This document shows positions 34,897 through 43,677 of a stretch of DNA of 64,000 bases, piece after piece. Each line of letters begins with the position of its first letter. The first letter of the stretch is position 1. The translations under genes and the position numbers were made by a program. Source of the stretch: Desulforamulus ferrireducens (GTDB lineage: Bacteria > Bacillota > Desulfotomaculia > Desulfotomaculales > Desulfotomaculaceae). The notes beneath the pieces were generated by a model. That model made no database searches and was not told the origin of the DNA. It saw only the letters and a program-made list of their open reading frames with translations. The DNA lies in assembly GCF_002005145.1 (NCBI RefSeq), contig NZ_CP019698.1:806001-870000 (forward strand), written 5' to 3'.

Positions 34897-36141
34897 ATGA
34901 GAAAAGTTTATTTTGACCATTCGGCAACAACTCCGGTGGATCCCGCCGTTGTCGAGGAAATGCTAAAATACTTAACTGAACATTATGGCAATCCCTCCAG
35001 CATTCATGCCTTTGGTAGAGAAGCCCGCAAAGCGGTGGAGAAGGCTAGACAACAGGTAGCCACGGCTATTGGTGCCTCCAGTGTGGGCGAAATTTGCTTT
35101 ACCGGTAGCGGCACCGAAGCAGATAACATGGCTATCCGTGGGGTTGCCTATGCTAACCGTCAAAAGGGCAATCATATCATTACCTCTGCAGCAGAACACA
35201 GCGCGGTCTTAAACTGCTGTAAGCAGTTGGAGCGGGAAGGCTTTGCCGTCACTGTTTTACCATTGGATGAATATGGACGAGTTACTGCCCAACAGGTAGC
35301 TGATGCCATTACTGATAAGACCATCTTAATTACTATTATGCACGCCAATAATGAAATTGGCACCATTATGCCCATCCGGGAAATTTCTGAGGTGGCCCGG
35401 GCCAATAAGATAATTTTTCATACCGATGCGGTGCAAAGTGTGGGCAAGATCCCGGTTAATGTTGATGAACTAGGTGTGGATCTGTTGACCCTCTCAGGCC
35501 ATAAAATCTATGGTCCCAAGGGTGTGGGGGCCATGTATATCCGCAAAGGAACCTTCTGGCAGCCAATTCTCTATGGTGGTGGCCAGGAACGCCGCCGCCG
35601 GCCGGGCACTGAGAATGTGGCCGCCATTGTGGGTTTAGGTAAAGCCATTGAATTGGCTGTCCAAAATATGCACGCTGAGGCCGAACGTCTGAGCAAATAC
35701 CGTGATCGTATCATTAAAGAGGTTCTGGAGAAAATCCCTAACACCATTCTCACAGGTCATCCTGAGCAGCGTTTACCCGGTCATGTTAGTTTTTGCTTCC
35801 GCTTTATTGAGGGTGAATCTATGCTGCTGATGCTGGATATGAAGGGCATAGCCATCTCCAGTGGGTCAGCCTGTACTTCCGGTTCTTTGGAACCTTCCCA
35901 TGTCTTAACAGCCATTGGTTTGAGTAAAGAAGTAGCCCATGGCTCTTTGCGCCTTACCATGGGTAAGATTAATACCGAAGAAGATGTTGAGTATTTCTTG
36001 GAAGTTCTGCCTCCTATTATAGAGAGATTAAGGGCCATGTCCCCCTTAAGCGAAGGATGCAATCCCTGTGCTTGCAGCACTTGTACAGTGCATGATGAGG
36101 ACCATCATCACCACGGGGAATTTGACGAGGATGAATATTAA
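34897..36141 (+). CDS. iscS: Cysteine desulfurase
   Basis: Class V PLP enzyme of 414 aa. FDHSATTPVDP at the start, PLP lysine K203 in LSGHKIYGPKG, catalytic cysteine C326 in SSGSACTSGS. It takes sulfur from cysteine for Fe-S clusters on IscU and for MnmA. The C-terminus beyond residue 385 is unusual: CNPCACSTC followed by HDEDHHHHGEFDEDEY, a Cys- and His-rich acidic tail that may bind metal. In the Rrf2-iscS-iscU-mnmA operon; ribosome binding site AAGGAGG. Confidence 0.95.
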   Translation: MRKVYFDHSATTPVDPAVVEEMLKYLTEHYGNPSSIHAFGREARKAVEKARQQVATAIGASSVGEICFTGSGTEADNMAIRGVAYANRQKGNHIITSAAEHSAVLNCCKQLEREGFAVTVLPLDEYGRVTAQQVADAITDKTILITIMHANNEIGTIMPIREISEVARANKIIFHTDAVQSVGKIPVNVDELGVDLLTLSGHKIYGPKGVGAMYIRKGTFWQPILYGGGQERRRRPGTENVAAIVGLGKAIELAVQNMHAEAERLSKYRDRIIKEVLEKIPNTILTGHPEQRLPGHVSFCFRFIEGESMLLMLDMKGIAISSGSACTSGSLEPSHVLTAIGLSKEVAHGSLRLTMGKINTEEDVEYFLEVLPPIIERLRAMSPLSEGCNPCACSTCTVHDEDHHHHGEFDEDEY

Positions 36142-36171
36142 AAGTAGATAAGGGATTGAGGAGGTTATTTT

Positions 36172-36543
36172 ATGTATTCTGAAAAGGTGATGGACCATTT
36201 CACCAACCCCCGTAACGTGGGAGAAATTGAAAATCCGGACGGAGCAGGTCAAGTTGGTAACCCCAGTTGTGGCGACATTATGAGAATTACCCTGAAGGTG
36301 GAAGACAATATTATTAAAGATATTAAGTTTAAAACCTTTGGTTGTGGTGCAGCGGTGGCCACCAGCAGCATGGTTACCGAAATGGCCATGGGTAAGACCA
36401 TTGAGGAAGCTCTGAAAATCACCAATAAAGCTGTGGCTGAAGCATTAGAAGGACTACCTCCGGCCAAGATGCACTGTTCTAACCTGGCAGCGGATGCCTT
36501 AAAAGCAGCTATTGAAGACTATCTGAAAAAACAAAACGCGTAG
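36172..36543 (+). CDS. iscU: Iron-sulfur cluster scaffold protein (IscU/NifU N-terminal type)
   Basis: Scaffold of 123 aa with the three cluster cysteines C33 (GNPSCGD), C58 (FKTFGCGAAVA) and C102 (KMHCSNLAADAL) plus the conserved D35. It receives sulfur from the desulfurase upstream and assembles [2Fe-2S]/[4Fe-4S] clusters. No HscA/HscB or ferredoxin genes follow, so this is the short clostridial arrangement. AGGAGG ribosome binding site. Confidence 0.95.
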   Translation: MYSEKVMDHFTNPRNVGEIENPDGAGQVGNPSCGDIMRITLKVEDNIIKDIKFKTFGCGAAVATSSMVTEMAMGKTIEEALKITNKAVAEALEGLPPAKMHCSNLAADALKAAIEDYLKKQNA

Positions 36544-36553
36544 GTGAAGCCTT

Positions 36554-37657
36554 TTGGCAACCAAGGAAAAAGTATTAGTAGCCATGAGCGGCGGGGTGGA
36601 CAGTTCTGTCACCGCCGCCCTTTTACAGCAACAGGGATATGAGGTTGTCGGAGTAACCATGCAGATATGGGACCCGGACGTTACCGTGGTGGACAACGAC
36701 TATGTTGGCTGCTGTTCCCTAACCGCCGTGGATGACGCCCGGCGGGTGGCGGATGTACTGGGTATACCCTATTATGTTCTTAACTTCCGTGAGCTGTTTA
36801 CCGAAAAGGTAATCCAATATTTTGTGGATGAGTATTTGCAAGGACGTACGCCAAACCCCTGTATTGCCTGTAACCGCTTTGTCAAGTTTGAGGCATTATT
36901 GCAGAAAGCCAGACAAATGGGCTTTGATTACATTGCCACCGGTCACTATGCCCGACTGGGGTACAGTGAACAATATGGTCGCTGGACAGTACGGAAGGCT
37001 TTGGACGAGAGGAAAGACCAGACCTATGTACTGTACAGCTTTACCCAGGATCAAATTGCCCACACTCTAATGCCTCTGGCTGAATATACCAAGGAGCAGG
37101 TGCGGCAAATGGCCAAGGAGTGGGGGTTACCCACCCACTCAAAACCAGAAAGCCAAGAGATTTGCTTTGTGCACGATAACAATTATCGTAATTTCTTGGA
37201 CGAGCGTTCCCAGGGCGGTATTCAGCCCGGTCCCTTTCTGGATTTGCAGGGCAAGGTGATAGGCCAGCACAAAGGAGTTCCCTTTTATACCATTGGCCAG
37301 CGTCGTGGTTTGGGTTTGGCCACCGGGGAACGGGTTTATGTGGTGGATATTAATGTGGAGAATAATACAGTAACCGTAGGGCCGGAAGAGGCCATTTGGG
37401 GTACTGAACTTTTGGCCTCGGACAATAATTTTATTCTCTTTGAGGAACTAACAGGACCTAGAGAAGTGACAGCCCAGGTCCGTTATAACAGTAAGCCTTC
37501 CCCGGCGGTGATTGAGCCCTTAGAAAAGGGAATGGTTAAGGTTACCTTCAAGTATCCCCAACGTTCCATCACACCGGGACAAGCGGTGGTGTATTACCAG
37601 GACGACTACCTGGTGGGCGGGGGAACCATTGAAAAAGCTATTAAGAATTATAAGTAG
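36554..37657 (+). CDS. mnmA: tRNA-specific 2-thiouridylase
   Basis: MnmA of 367 aa. PP-loop AMSGGVDSSV; catalytic cysteines in PNPCIACNRFVKF and SQEICFVHDNNY; C-terminal GPREVTAQVRYN and a beta domain. It thiolates U34 of tRNA-Lys, -Glu and -Gln with sulfur from the desulfurase in the same operon. TTG start, AGGTGAAG upstream. Ends five bases before a GTGTCGCA-family terminator. Confidence 0.97.
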   Translation: MATKEKVLVAMSGGVDSSVTAALLQQQGYEVVGVTMQIWDPDVTVVDNDYVGCCSLTAVDDARRVADVLGIPYYVLNFRELFTEKVIQYFVDEYLQGRTPNPCIACNRFVKFEALLQKARQMGFDYIATGHYARLGYSEQYGRWTVRKALDERKDQTYVLYSFTQDQIAHTLMPLAEYTKEQVRQMAKEWGLPTHSKPESQEICFVHDNNYRNFLDERSQGGIQPGPFLDLQGKVIGQHKGVPFYTIGQRRGLGLATGERVYVVDINVENNTVTVGPEEAIWGTELLASDNNFILFEELTGPREVTAQVRYNSKPSPAVIEPLEKGMVKVTFKYPQRSITPGQAVVYYQDDYLVGGGTIEKAIKNYK

Positions 37658-37661
37658 TGTA

Positions 37662-37700
37662 GAGGGAGTGTCGCAGAGTTTTGCGACGCTCCCTTATTTG
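37662..37700 (+). terminator. Intrinsic terminator, GTGTCGCA hairpin family copy 5
   Basis: GAGGGAGTGTCGCA pairs with TGCGACGCTCCCTT around GAGTTT, then TATTTGTT. The heptad element copy D begins 28 bases later. Confidence 0.85.
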
Positions 37701-37727
37701 TTGTCAGCCTACTGTTATTAGCTTTTG

Positions 37728-37969
37728 GGCCGTTTAGCCATCGGCCATCAGCCATCAGCCGTCGGCTTAGTTGGATTACACTGGGTAGTCGTAACAATTC
37801 CTAAGGAGAGGGGATTATTAGAGCCCTCGCGAGGGGGCGTGACGCGAAGGTGGTCGTTGATATTGGGTCCAACTACCTCCGGCGACTGTGCCGCAACCTC
37901 AGAGGTCTTCAAAAGGTCCAATGGCCAAAGGCCAAAAGCCAAAAAGCCGAAGGCTGAGGGCCGACGGCC
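37728..37969 (+). repeat. Heptad-flanked interspersed element, copy D
   Basis: Left heptads tagccatc ggccatc agccatc agccgtc ggc; core TTAGTTGGATTACACTGGGT, GTCGTAACAATTCC, CCCTCGCGAGGGGGCGTGACGCG, CAACTACCTCCGGCGACTGTGCCGC, AGAGGTC; right run atggcca aaggcca aaagcca aaaagccgaaggctgagggccgacggcc. Shorter than A and C by about 25-40 bp, mainly in the middle of the core. Confidence 0.8.
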
Positions 37970-38047
37970 AATATTTGCATGCATTTTTTGCAAAAATCCT
38001 GGTCATAATACCATACAGTAGATTTTCTTAAGGAGGCTCCCTATTTC

Positions 38048-38221
38048 ATGAACTGCCCAGTTTGTGGAGGTAAAGCCACCGGCAAGGTTGGCATTGATCA
38101 ATATTATTGCTGGGATTGCTGTGTGGAATACCGTTTAAACAAGGAAGGCGTAGATGTTTTTGAAGTGGCTGAAGATGGTAGCTTAGTTTCCTTTGACCCG
38201 CATAACACAAGCTTATACTAG
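38048..38221 (+). CDS. Small zinc-ribbon-like protein (57 aa)
   Basis: ATG 38048, 12 bases after AAGGAGG. Two Cys pairs, CPVCGG near the N-terminus and CWDCC 15 residues later, form a likely zinc ribbon. The C-terminal half is acidic (EGVDVFEVAEDGSLVSFD). Unknown function; found beside a YtxH-like protein and an AI-2E permease, so possibly part of one operon. Confidence 0.75.
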   Translation: MNCPVCGGKATGKVGIDQYYCWDCCVEYRLNKEGVDVFEVAEDGSLVSFDPHNTSLY

Positions 38222-38241
38222 CCCTTGGGAGGTGAAGGGAT

Positions 38242-38418
38242 ATGGGTTTCTGGAGAGGAATCATTACAGGCAGTCTGCTGGGAGCGGCTGTTAGTATGTT
38301 TCTCAAGCCGCAAAGAAAGCCTGAGCGGATGATTATGAATACCACCCGGCAAGCTGGAAAAAGAGCTCAAAAAATGATGAAAGGTATGACCCGCAGGGTT
38401 AATGAAATGATCAAGTAA
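38242..38418 (+). CDS. YtxH-like small membrane-anchored protein (58 aa)
   Basis: ATG 38242 after GGGAGGTG. One N-terminal hydrophobic segment with glycine spacing (GIITGSLLGAAVSMFL), followed by a basic amphipathic helix (KRAQKMMKGMTRRVNEMI). This is the layout of YtxH/gas-vesicle-like stress proteins but much shorter. It begins 20 bp after the zinc-ribbon gene and is followed by a terminator. Confidence 0.7.
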   Translation: MGFWRGIITGSLLGAAVSMFLKPQRKPERMIMNTTRQAGKRAQKMMKGMTRRVNEMIK

Positions 38419-38426
38419 ATTTAAGG

Positions 38427-38453
38427 AGTGGGGACACTTGTCCTCACTTTTTT
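38427..38453 (+). terminator. Terminator after the two small genes
   Basis: AGTGGGGACA pairs with TGTCCTCACT around CT, followed by six T. Confidence 0.8.
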
Positions 38454-38505
38454 ATCTGATAACAAATAACACAGATACCGAGTCTTTTCTTAGGAGAGAT
38501 TTCTT

Positions 38506-39537
38506 GTGTGCTGGTGGAAGGAAAAGCGTACCTACAGGTATCTTTTTGTTGCTTCTTTAATAGGGCTGGTGGTTTATTTTCTCTATCTGTTACGGGGGCT
38601 TATGTTGCCCTTTGTGTTGGCTGTGGTCCTGGTCTACTTATTAAACCCCATGGTGGATCGTATGGAGAAGCGTGGCTCATCCAGGGTGGCTGCCATTCTA
38701 ATTCTCTACTTGGGAGTTATTATTGTGGTGTCCAGTCTCTTAATGTATGGTGTACCCCGGATGGTTAATCAACTGGAAAAACTGGTTGAGACCATTCCGG
38801 CCTATACCGATCAAGTGGAAAATACGGTAACCCAAATACAACGGCATTTTGCGGATAGTGACATGCCCCCCGGCGTGCAGCAAATATTAGATGAACGTAT
38901 TACTTGGGTGGAGCAAAGGCTAATGGAGGTTGTCCGGCAAGCCATTGATCTACTGCTGGGCATAATCAGCAATTTACTATACATTGCCTTGGCGCCGGTG
39001 CTAGCCTTTTACATTATGAAAGATATAAAGGAGCTAAAAAAATGGGCAATTGCCCAGTTTCCTCAGCGGTGCAGTGCGGATGTCCTGCGATTGGCCCGGC
39101 AAATTGATCAGGTGTTTGCCAGTTTCGTGCGCGGTCATTTGACTGTGGTGATGATTGTCAGTGTGTTAACCAGTCTGGTTTTTGTTTTAATTGGTTTGGA
39201 ATTTGGTGTTATGCTAGGCATTATTGCGGGCCTGGCAGAACTAATTCCTTACTTTGGGCCTCTGATTGGGGCAGTGCCGGCGGTGGCTATGGCCCTGTTA
39301 CAATCAAAGTGGCTAGCCCTGAAGGTAATTATTGCCGTAACAATTATTCAACAACTGGAGGGCAATATCATTTCACCTAAAATATTGGGAGACAGTGTGG
39401 GCTTACATCCCTTGGCTATTATTGCCTCCCTGCTGGCCGGTGGTCATCTCTTTGGTATTGCAGGGATGCTTTTAGCGGTTCCGATGGCGGCCATAGCGAG
39501 AATTGTGGTGAGCTTTATCTGGGAAAAGTTGTGCTAA
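38506..39537 (+). CDS. AI-2E/PerM-family membrane protein
   Basis: A 343-aa protein with about eight transmembrane helices in the usual pattern: two N-terminal helices, a periplasmic/extracellular helical region (NQLEKLVETIPAYTDQVENT), then the C-terminal bundle with GIIAGLAELIPYFGPLIGAVPA and QQLEGNIISPKILGDSVGLHP, the family signature. Members act as efflux or exchange permeases (for example TqsA and Na+/H+ antiporters); substrate unknown. GTG start eight bases after AGGAGAG. It lies directly upstream of alaS as yrrI does in Bacillus. Confidence 0.9.
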   Translation: MCWWKEKRTYRYLFVASLIGLVVYFLYLLRGLMLPFVLAVVLVYLLNPMVDRMEKRGSSRVAAILILYLGVIIVVSSLLMYGVPRMVNQLEKLVETIPAYTDQVENTVTQIQRHFADSDMPPGVQQILDERITWVEQRLMEVVRQAIDLLLGIISNLLYIALAPVLAFYIMKDIKELKKWAIAQFPQRCSADVLRLARQIDQVFASFVRGHLTVVMIVSVLTSLVFVLIGLEFGVMLGIIAGLAELIPYFGPLIGAVPAVAMALLQSKWLALKVIIAVTIIQQLEGNIISPKILGDSVGLHPLAIIASLLAGGHLFGIAGMLLAVPMAAIARIVVSFIWEKLC

Positions 39538-39637
39538 GAAGGAATTCCTTGGGAGTTAGTCTCTGCCATTAGTTTTTTGTAAATCAATGACTGACGGCTG
39601 AGAACCGGCTCCCCAAGAAATACCCCAAAGGGTTAGC

Positions 39638-39666
39638 TTGACCACCTCTTACCATTGCTATAAAAT
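39638..39666 (+). promoter_or_regulatory. Promoter of alaS
   Basis: TTGACC (39638-39643), 17 bp, TAAAAT (39661-39666). No T-box sequence (AGGGTGGNACCGCG) is present in the 75-base leader, so alaS seems not to be under T-box control here. Confidence 0.55.
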
Positions 39667-39740
39667 ATAAATATTTGAAGAATATGTATGATTAACTCGT
39701 ATTTATGGTGAATTCACCAACTAGGAGGTAATATCCATTG

Positions 39741-42374
39741 ATGACCGGCAGAGAAATCAGGGAAAAATATTTAAAATTTTTTGAGGAGCGGGGTCACCAG
39801 ATTCTCCCCAGTGCATCATTGATCCCCCATAACGATCCCAGTATTCTCTGGACAGCGGCTGGTATGGTACCCTTTAAGCCTTTTTTTACCGGACAAGCTG
39901 TATCAGAATATAAGCGAGTAACCACTTGCCAAAAATGTATTCGTACTCCCGATATCGAAGTGGTTGGTCGCACAGCCAGACACCATACTTTCTTTGAAAT
40001 GTTAGGTAACTTCTCCTTTGGAGATTATTTTAAGGAAAAAGCCATTCCCTGGGCCTGGGAATTTGTCACCGAACATCTCGGTCTGCCCAAAGAAAAACTT
40101 TGGATCACTATCTATCTGGATGATGATGAAGCCTTTGAGATTTGGCATAAGGTGGTAGGGGTTCCCGCCGAGAGAATTGTTCGCATGGGAAAAGACACCA
40201 ACTTTTGGGAAATTGGTGTTGGTCCTTGCGGCCCTTGCTCGGAAATTTATGTTGACCTGGGTGAAGCCAGGGGCTGCGGTTCTCCGGATTGCCGGGTAGG
40301 CTGCGATTGTGACCGTTTCTTGGAAATTTGGAACCTGGTGTTTATCCAGTTCTTCCGCGATGAAGAGGGTAACTATTCTCCTTTAAAAAATAAGGGTATT
40401 GATACCGGTATGGGTTTAGAGAGGGTTGCTTCGGTCTTACAAAATGTAGCATCCAACTTTGATACCGATTTGTTCCGGGAAATCATGGATTATACCGCCG
40501 ATTTGGCTGGCCAAAAATACGGTCAAAATGAGAATATTGATTTAGCTCTCAAGGTTATTGCCGATCACTGCCGGGCAGTTACCTTTGCTGTAGGCGATGG
40601 AGCACTGCCCGGTAACGAAGGAAGGGGCTATGTTATTCGCCGTTTGCTGCGTCGGGCGGTGCGCTTTGGCCGGGTACTGGGTGTAAAGGAACCCTTCCTC
40701 TATAAAGTATCCCAGGCAGTTATCCAGCAGATGCAAACTGCTTACCCTGAATTAAAGCAAAAGGCTGAACATATTCTGCGGGTTATCAGTACCGAGGAAG
40801 AAAGATTTTTGGAAACCCTGGCAGCGGGCAGTGACATTTTATCAGCCCTCATTAGCGAAGCAAAGGCTGCCGGAGCCAGTGAAATTTCCGGCGATGATGC
40901 CTTTAAATTATATGACACCTTTGGTTTCCCGCTGGAGCTAACCCAGGAGATTGCCGGCGAACAAGGTTTAGGCGTGGATGTTGATGGCTTTGCTGCGGCC
41001 ATGGAAGAACAACGCAAGCGGGCTCGCAGTGCCCGTCAGGAGACTGAGTATTTATCCGAAAAAGGCGTGATGTATAAAGCCCTGCGGGAAGAACTGGGCG
41101 AGAACAGATTCATGGGTTATGGTACTTTAACTACAGATTCCAATGTTTTAGCCCTGCTTAAAGACGGACTGCAGGAAATATCCGCTGAGGCCGGGGAAGA
41201 GGTGGAAATTATTCTTGATGTAACCCCCTGTTATGCGGAATCCGGCGGTCAGGTGGCAGATATTGCTGTCTTACGTGGCAAAGATGTGGAAGTGGAGATT
41301 ACCTCGGTCAGCCGTCCTGTGGAAGGTCTCATTGTCCACCGGGGCAAGGTGCTCTCAGGCGTTCTCAAGCGGCATGATGCTGTTAAGGTGGAAGTAGCAA
41401 AGGTGCGGCGGCAGGATATTGCCCGTAACCACTCTGCCACCCACTTGCTGCACAAGGCTCTCAAGGAAGTGCTGGGCGAGCATGTAAATCAGGCCGGCTC
41501 CCTGGTGGAACCTGATCGTCTGCGTTTTGACTTTACTCACTACGCCGCTGTCACCCCGGAGGAACTGGCTCGCATTGAAGCGTTGGTCAATGAGGCAGTG
41601 CTGGCTAATTTGCCCATCGAAGTTTTTGAAACCTCGCTGGCCAAGGCCAAGGAGATGGGGGCAGCCGCCTTGTTTGGCGAAAAGTACGGTAAGCAGGTAC
41701 GGGTAGTTAAAATGGGTGAGTTCAGTATGGAGCTTTGTGGAGGCACACACCTTACCTCCACGGCAGAGGTGGGACTGTTTAAGATTGTCAATGAAACCAG
41801 TGTGGGTGCCGGGCTGCGCCGTATCGAGGCGGTCACAGGCTTAGGTGTGCTCAGGCATTTAGCGGCTAAAGAAGCACAATTGCAAGAGGTAGCCGCTGTG
41901 ATTAAGAGTCCCATCCACGAGTTAGTGCGCCGGGCAGAGGGATTGGTACAGCACAACAAAGCTTTAGAACAGGAAATAGAAAACCTGCGTAATAAACTGG
42001 CCAAATCAGAAGTGCAAGAAATTCTGGGTCAGGTGCAACAAATTAAAGGGGTTCCGGTCTTAGCTGCGGTGGTGGCCGCGCCGGATATGGATAATCTGCG
42101 CGGCATGGTAGATATGCTGCGGGATAAGCTGGGCAGCGGTGTAATTTTACTGGGTAGTGCTGCCGGAGAGAAGGTCAACCTGGTGGCTGCTGTAACTAAG
42201 GATCTACTGAGCCGTGGTCTGCATGCGGGTAATTTAGTCAAGGAAATTGCCAAAGTAGTAGGCGGCGGTGGCGGCGGCAGACCGGATATGGCCCAAGCCG
42301 GTGGTAAAGAACCAGCTAAATTGCAGGAGGCCATTACAAAAGTTGCCTCTGTGGTAGAAGCGCAAATCAAGTAA
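39741..42374 (+). CDS. alaS: Alanyl-tRNA synthetase
   Basis: AlaRS of 877 aa, full bacterial length. Catalytic core MTGREIREKYLKFFEERGH, RTPDIEVVGRTARHHTFFEMLGNFSFGDYFK in outline; editing domain HSATHLLHKAL with the zinc cysteine in ELCGGTHL; C-Ala/DHHA1 domain at the end with GGGGGGRPDMAQAGG. It charges tRNA-Ala and clears Ser/Gly mischarging. The ATG at 39741 is used; a TTG immediately before it (39738) is better spaced from AGGAGG and is also possible. Confidence 0.97.
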   Translation: MTGREIREKYLKFFEERGHQILPSASLIPHNDPSILWTAAGMVPFKPFFTGQAVSEYKRVTTCQKCIRTPDIEVVGRTARHHTFFEMLGNFSFGDYFKEKAIPWAWEFVTEHLGLPKEKLWITIYLDDDEAFEIWHKVVGVPAERIVRMGKDTNFWEIGVGPCGPCSEIYVDLGEARGCGSPDCRVGCDCDRFLEIWNLVFIQFFRDEEGNYSPLKNKGIDTGMGLERVASVLQNVASNFDTDLFREIMDYTADLAGQKYGQNENIDLALKVIADHCRAVTFAVGDGALPGNEGRGYVIRRLLRRAVRFGRVLGVKEPFLYKVSQAVIQQMQTAYPELKQKAEHILRVISTEEERFLETLAAGSDILSALISEAKAAGASEISGDDAFKLYDTFGFPLELTQEIAGEQGLGVDVDGFAAAMEEQRKRARSARQETEYLSEKGVMYKALREELGENRFMGYGTLTTDSNVLALLKDGLQEISAEAGEEVEIILDVTPCYAESGGQVADIAVLRGKDVEVEITSVSRPVEGLIVHRGKVLSGVLKRHDAVKVEVAKVRRQDIARNHSATHLLHKALKEVLGEHVNQAGSLVEPDRLRFDFTHYAAVTPEELARIEALVNEAVLANLPIEVFETSLAKAKEMGAAALFGEKYGKQVRVVKMGEFSMELCGGTHLTSTAEVGLFKIVNETSVGAGLRRIEAVTGLGVLRHLAAKEAQLQEVAAVIKSPIHELVRRAEGLVQHNKALEQEIENLRNKLAKSEVQEILGQVQQIKGVPVLAAVVAAPDMDNLRGMVDMLRDKLGSGVILLGSAAGEKVNLVAAVTKDLLSRGLHAGNLVKEIAKVVGGGGGGRPDMAQAGGKEPAKLQEAITKVASVVEAQIK

Positions 42375-42379
42375 AACAA

Positions 42380-42416
42380 AAGGGAGAGGGTGCTAACACA
42401 CCATCTCCCTTTTTTG
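42380..42416 (+). terminator. Terminator of alaS
   Basis: AAGGGAGAGGGTG pairs with CACCATCTCCCTT and is followed by TTTTTG. The next 80 bp contain a twice-repeated CAGACCTAC but no gene. Confidence 0.85.
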
Positions 42417-42500
42417 TTACGTCTCCAAATTAATAGCGGTAGCCGGTACAGGTATGGACAGACCTACCCCTTAGACAGGTCCAGACCTACTCCCACCAGA

Positions 42501-43088
42501 CTAGATTTCTATTTTAGCACCCAGTAGTTCAACAAATTTTCTTAACCATTCCGGGTGACCGGGCCAAGCGGCGGCAGTTACTAAATTACCGTCCACATAG
42601 GCATTGGAAAAGGTATCATTAATTTCACCCCAGCGTGCCCCGGCACCTAACAAATCAGGTTTTACTGCGGGATATGCTGTGCAGAGTTTGCCTGACACAA
42701 CACCGGCGGCCACCAGCACTTGCTGGCCGTGACAAACTGCCGCGATGGGTTTATTGGCAGTGGCAAATTCTTTGACAATGCTGATTACTCTTTCGTTCAG
42801 ACGGATATACTCCGGTGCTCTACCTCCGGGGATAACTAAACCTATATAATCTTCTACTTTAACCTGGTCAAAATCGTAGGTGATAGCAAAGTTATGGCCG
42901 GGTTTTTCACTGTAGGTCTGATCACCTTCAAAATCGTGAATGGCTGTACGAACGGTTTCCCCTGCTTTTTTGCCCGGACATACGCTGTGGACAGTGTAGC
43001 CCAGCATACTTAAGCACTGAAAAGGTACCATGGCCTCATAATCTTCCACATAATCTCCCACTAACATTAGTAGTTTCTTATCGGACAT
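42501..43088 (-). CDS. DJ-1/PfpI-family protein
   Basis: A 195-aa protein with class-I glutamine-amidotransferase-like fold. Nucleophile elbow [10 protein letters not shown] with the reactive cysteine, and [12 protein letters not shown] with the partner region. Homologues act as deglycases, chaperones or proteases; the sequence does not decide among them. ATG start. It interrupts the otherwise conserved alaS-ireB-yqgF order on the opposite strand, so it is probably an insertion relative to the ancestral order. Confidence 0.88.
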   Translation of the reverse strand: MSDKKLLMLVGDYVEDYEAMVPFQCLSMLGYTVHSVCPGKKAGETVRTAIHDFEGDQTYSEKPGHNFAITYDFDQVKVEDYIGLVIPGGRAPEYIRLNERVISIVKEFATANKPIAAVCHGQQVLVAAGVVSGKLCTAYPAVKPDLLGAGARWGEINDTFSNAYVDGNLVTAAAWPGHPEWLRKFVELLGAKIEI

Positions 43089-43279
43089 AGTTCATCCCCC
43101 TTTATTTAATGTTAGCCCGTAATATACGACACTTGTTATAATTTTCCTGCTTGTTTTCCAATAATCAACAACCAAAAACTAACAACCTAGTTTTCTATAA
43201 CTGTAACCTAATGTAGCCATTGTTCATATGATGTACAATCAGAAATCTTTCTCTGGTTATTGGGAAGGAGGTTAGCGTA

Positions 43280-43651
43280 ATGTTTTTATATCCGCCCAAA
43301 AAGCCCGGTAATACCAAGAGTATGCCTGCCATGCCTGGTTTGTTACCAGGGTTGAATTTACAACTGGACGCGGATCATCTGCAACTTCTAGGGACTTTTG
43401 TGATGATGGGATTAAGTCGTCGGCCGGGGTTTAAAGAAGAAATGGAGCAGATGATGGCATTCCTTACCAGAATGCAGGAAGCTGCAGAGGCCATCTCTGT
43501 TCACATGGAAACTGTGCAAAAGGAGTTTCAAAAGGTAAAAGCCAAGATGGCCGAACGGCCACCCAGAGCAATTTCCCAGGAAGGCAGAAAGGAAGGGATG
43601 CCTCCCCATCTAAACCCACTGCTGCAGCATCTTTTTAGACTAATGTCCTAA
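43280..43651 (+). CDS. Hypothetical protein with central coiled coil
   Basis: A 123-aa protein, ATG start after AAGGAGG. Proline/methionine-rich N-terminus (MPAMPGLLPGL), a helical stretch likely to form a coiled coil (EEMEQMMAFLTRMQEAAEAI...QKEFQKVKAKM), and a basic C-terminus. No signal peptide or membrane helix. Not recognised. Followed at once by a strong terminator, so it is a monocistronic unit. Confidence 0.65.
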   Translation: MFLYPPKKPGNTKSMPAMPGLLPGLNLQLDADHLQLLGTFVMMGLSRRPGFKEEMEQMMAFLTRMQEAAEAISVHMETVQKEFQKVKAKMAERPPRAISQEGRKEGMPPHLNPLLQHLFRLMS

Positions 43652-43677
43652 AAGGCACCACATCGGTGCCTTTTTTT
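43651..43677 (+). terminator. Terminator
   Basis: AAAGGCACC pairs with GGTGCCTTT around ACATC, then T-tract. It overlaps the stop codon region of the gene at 43280. Confidence 0.85.

Noticed and set aside
37725-38021. 98-codon open frame over copy D
   Set aside because: Same reason; the real small gene downstream starts at 38048 with a proper RBS.
39541-39740. T-box before alaS
   Set aside because: No AGGGTGGNACCGCG sequence and no terminator in the leader.
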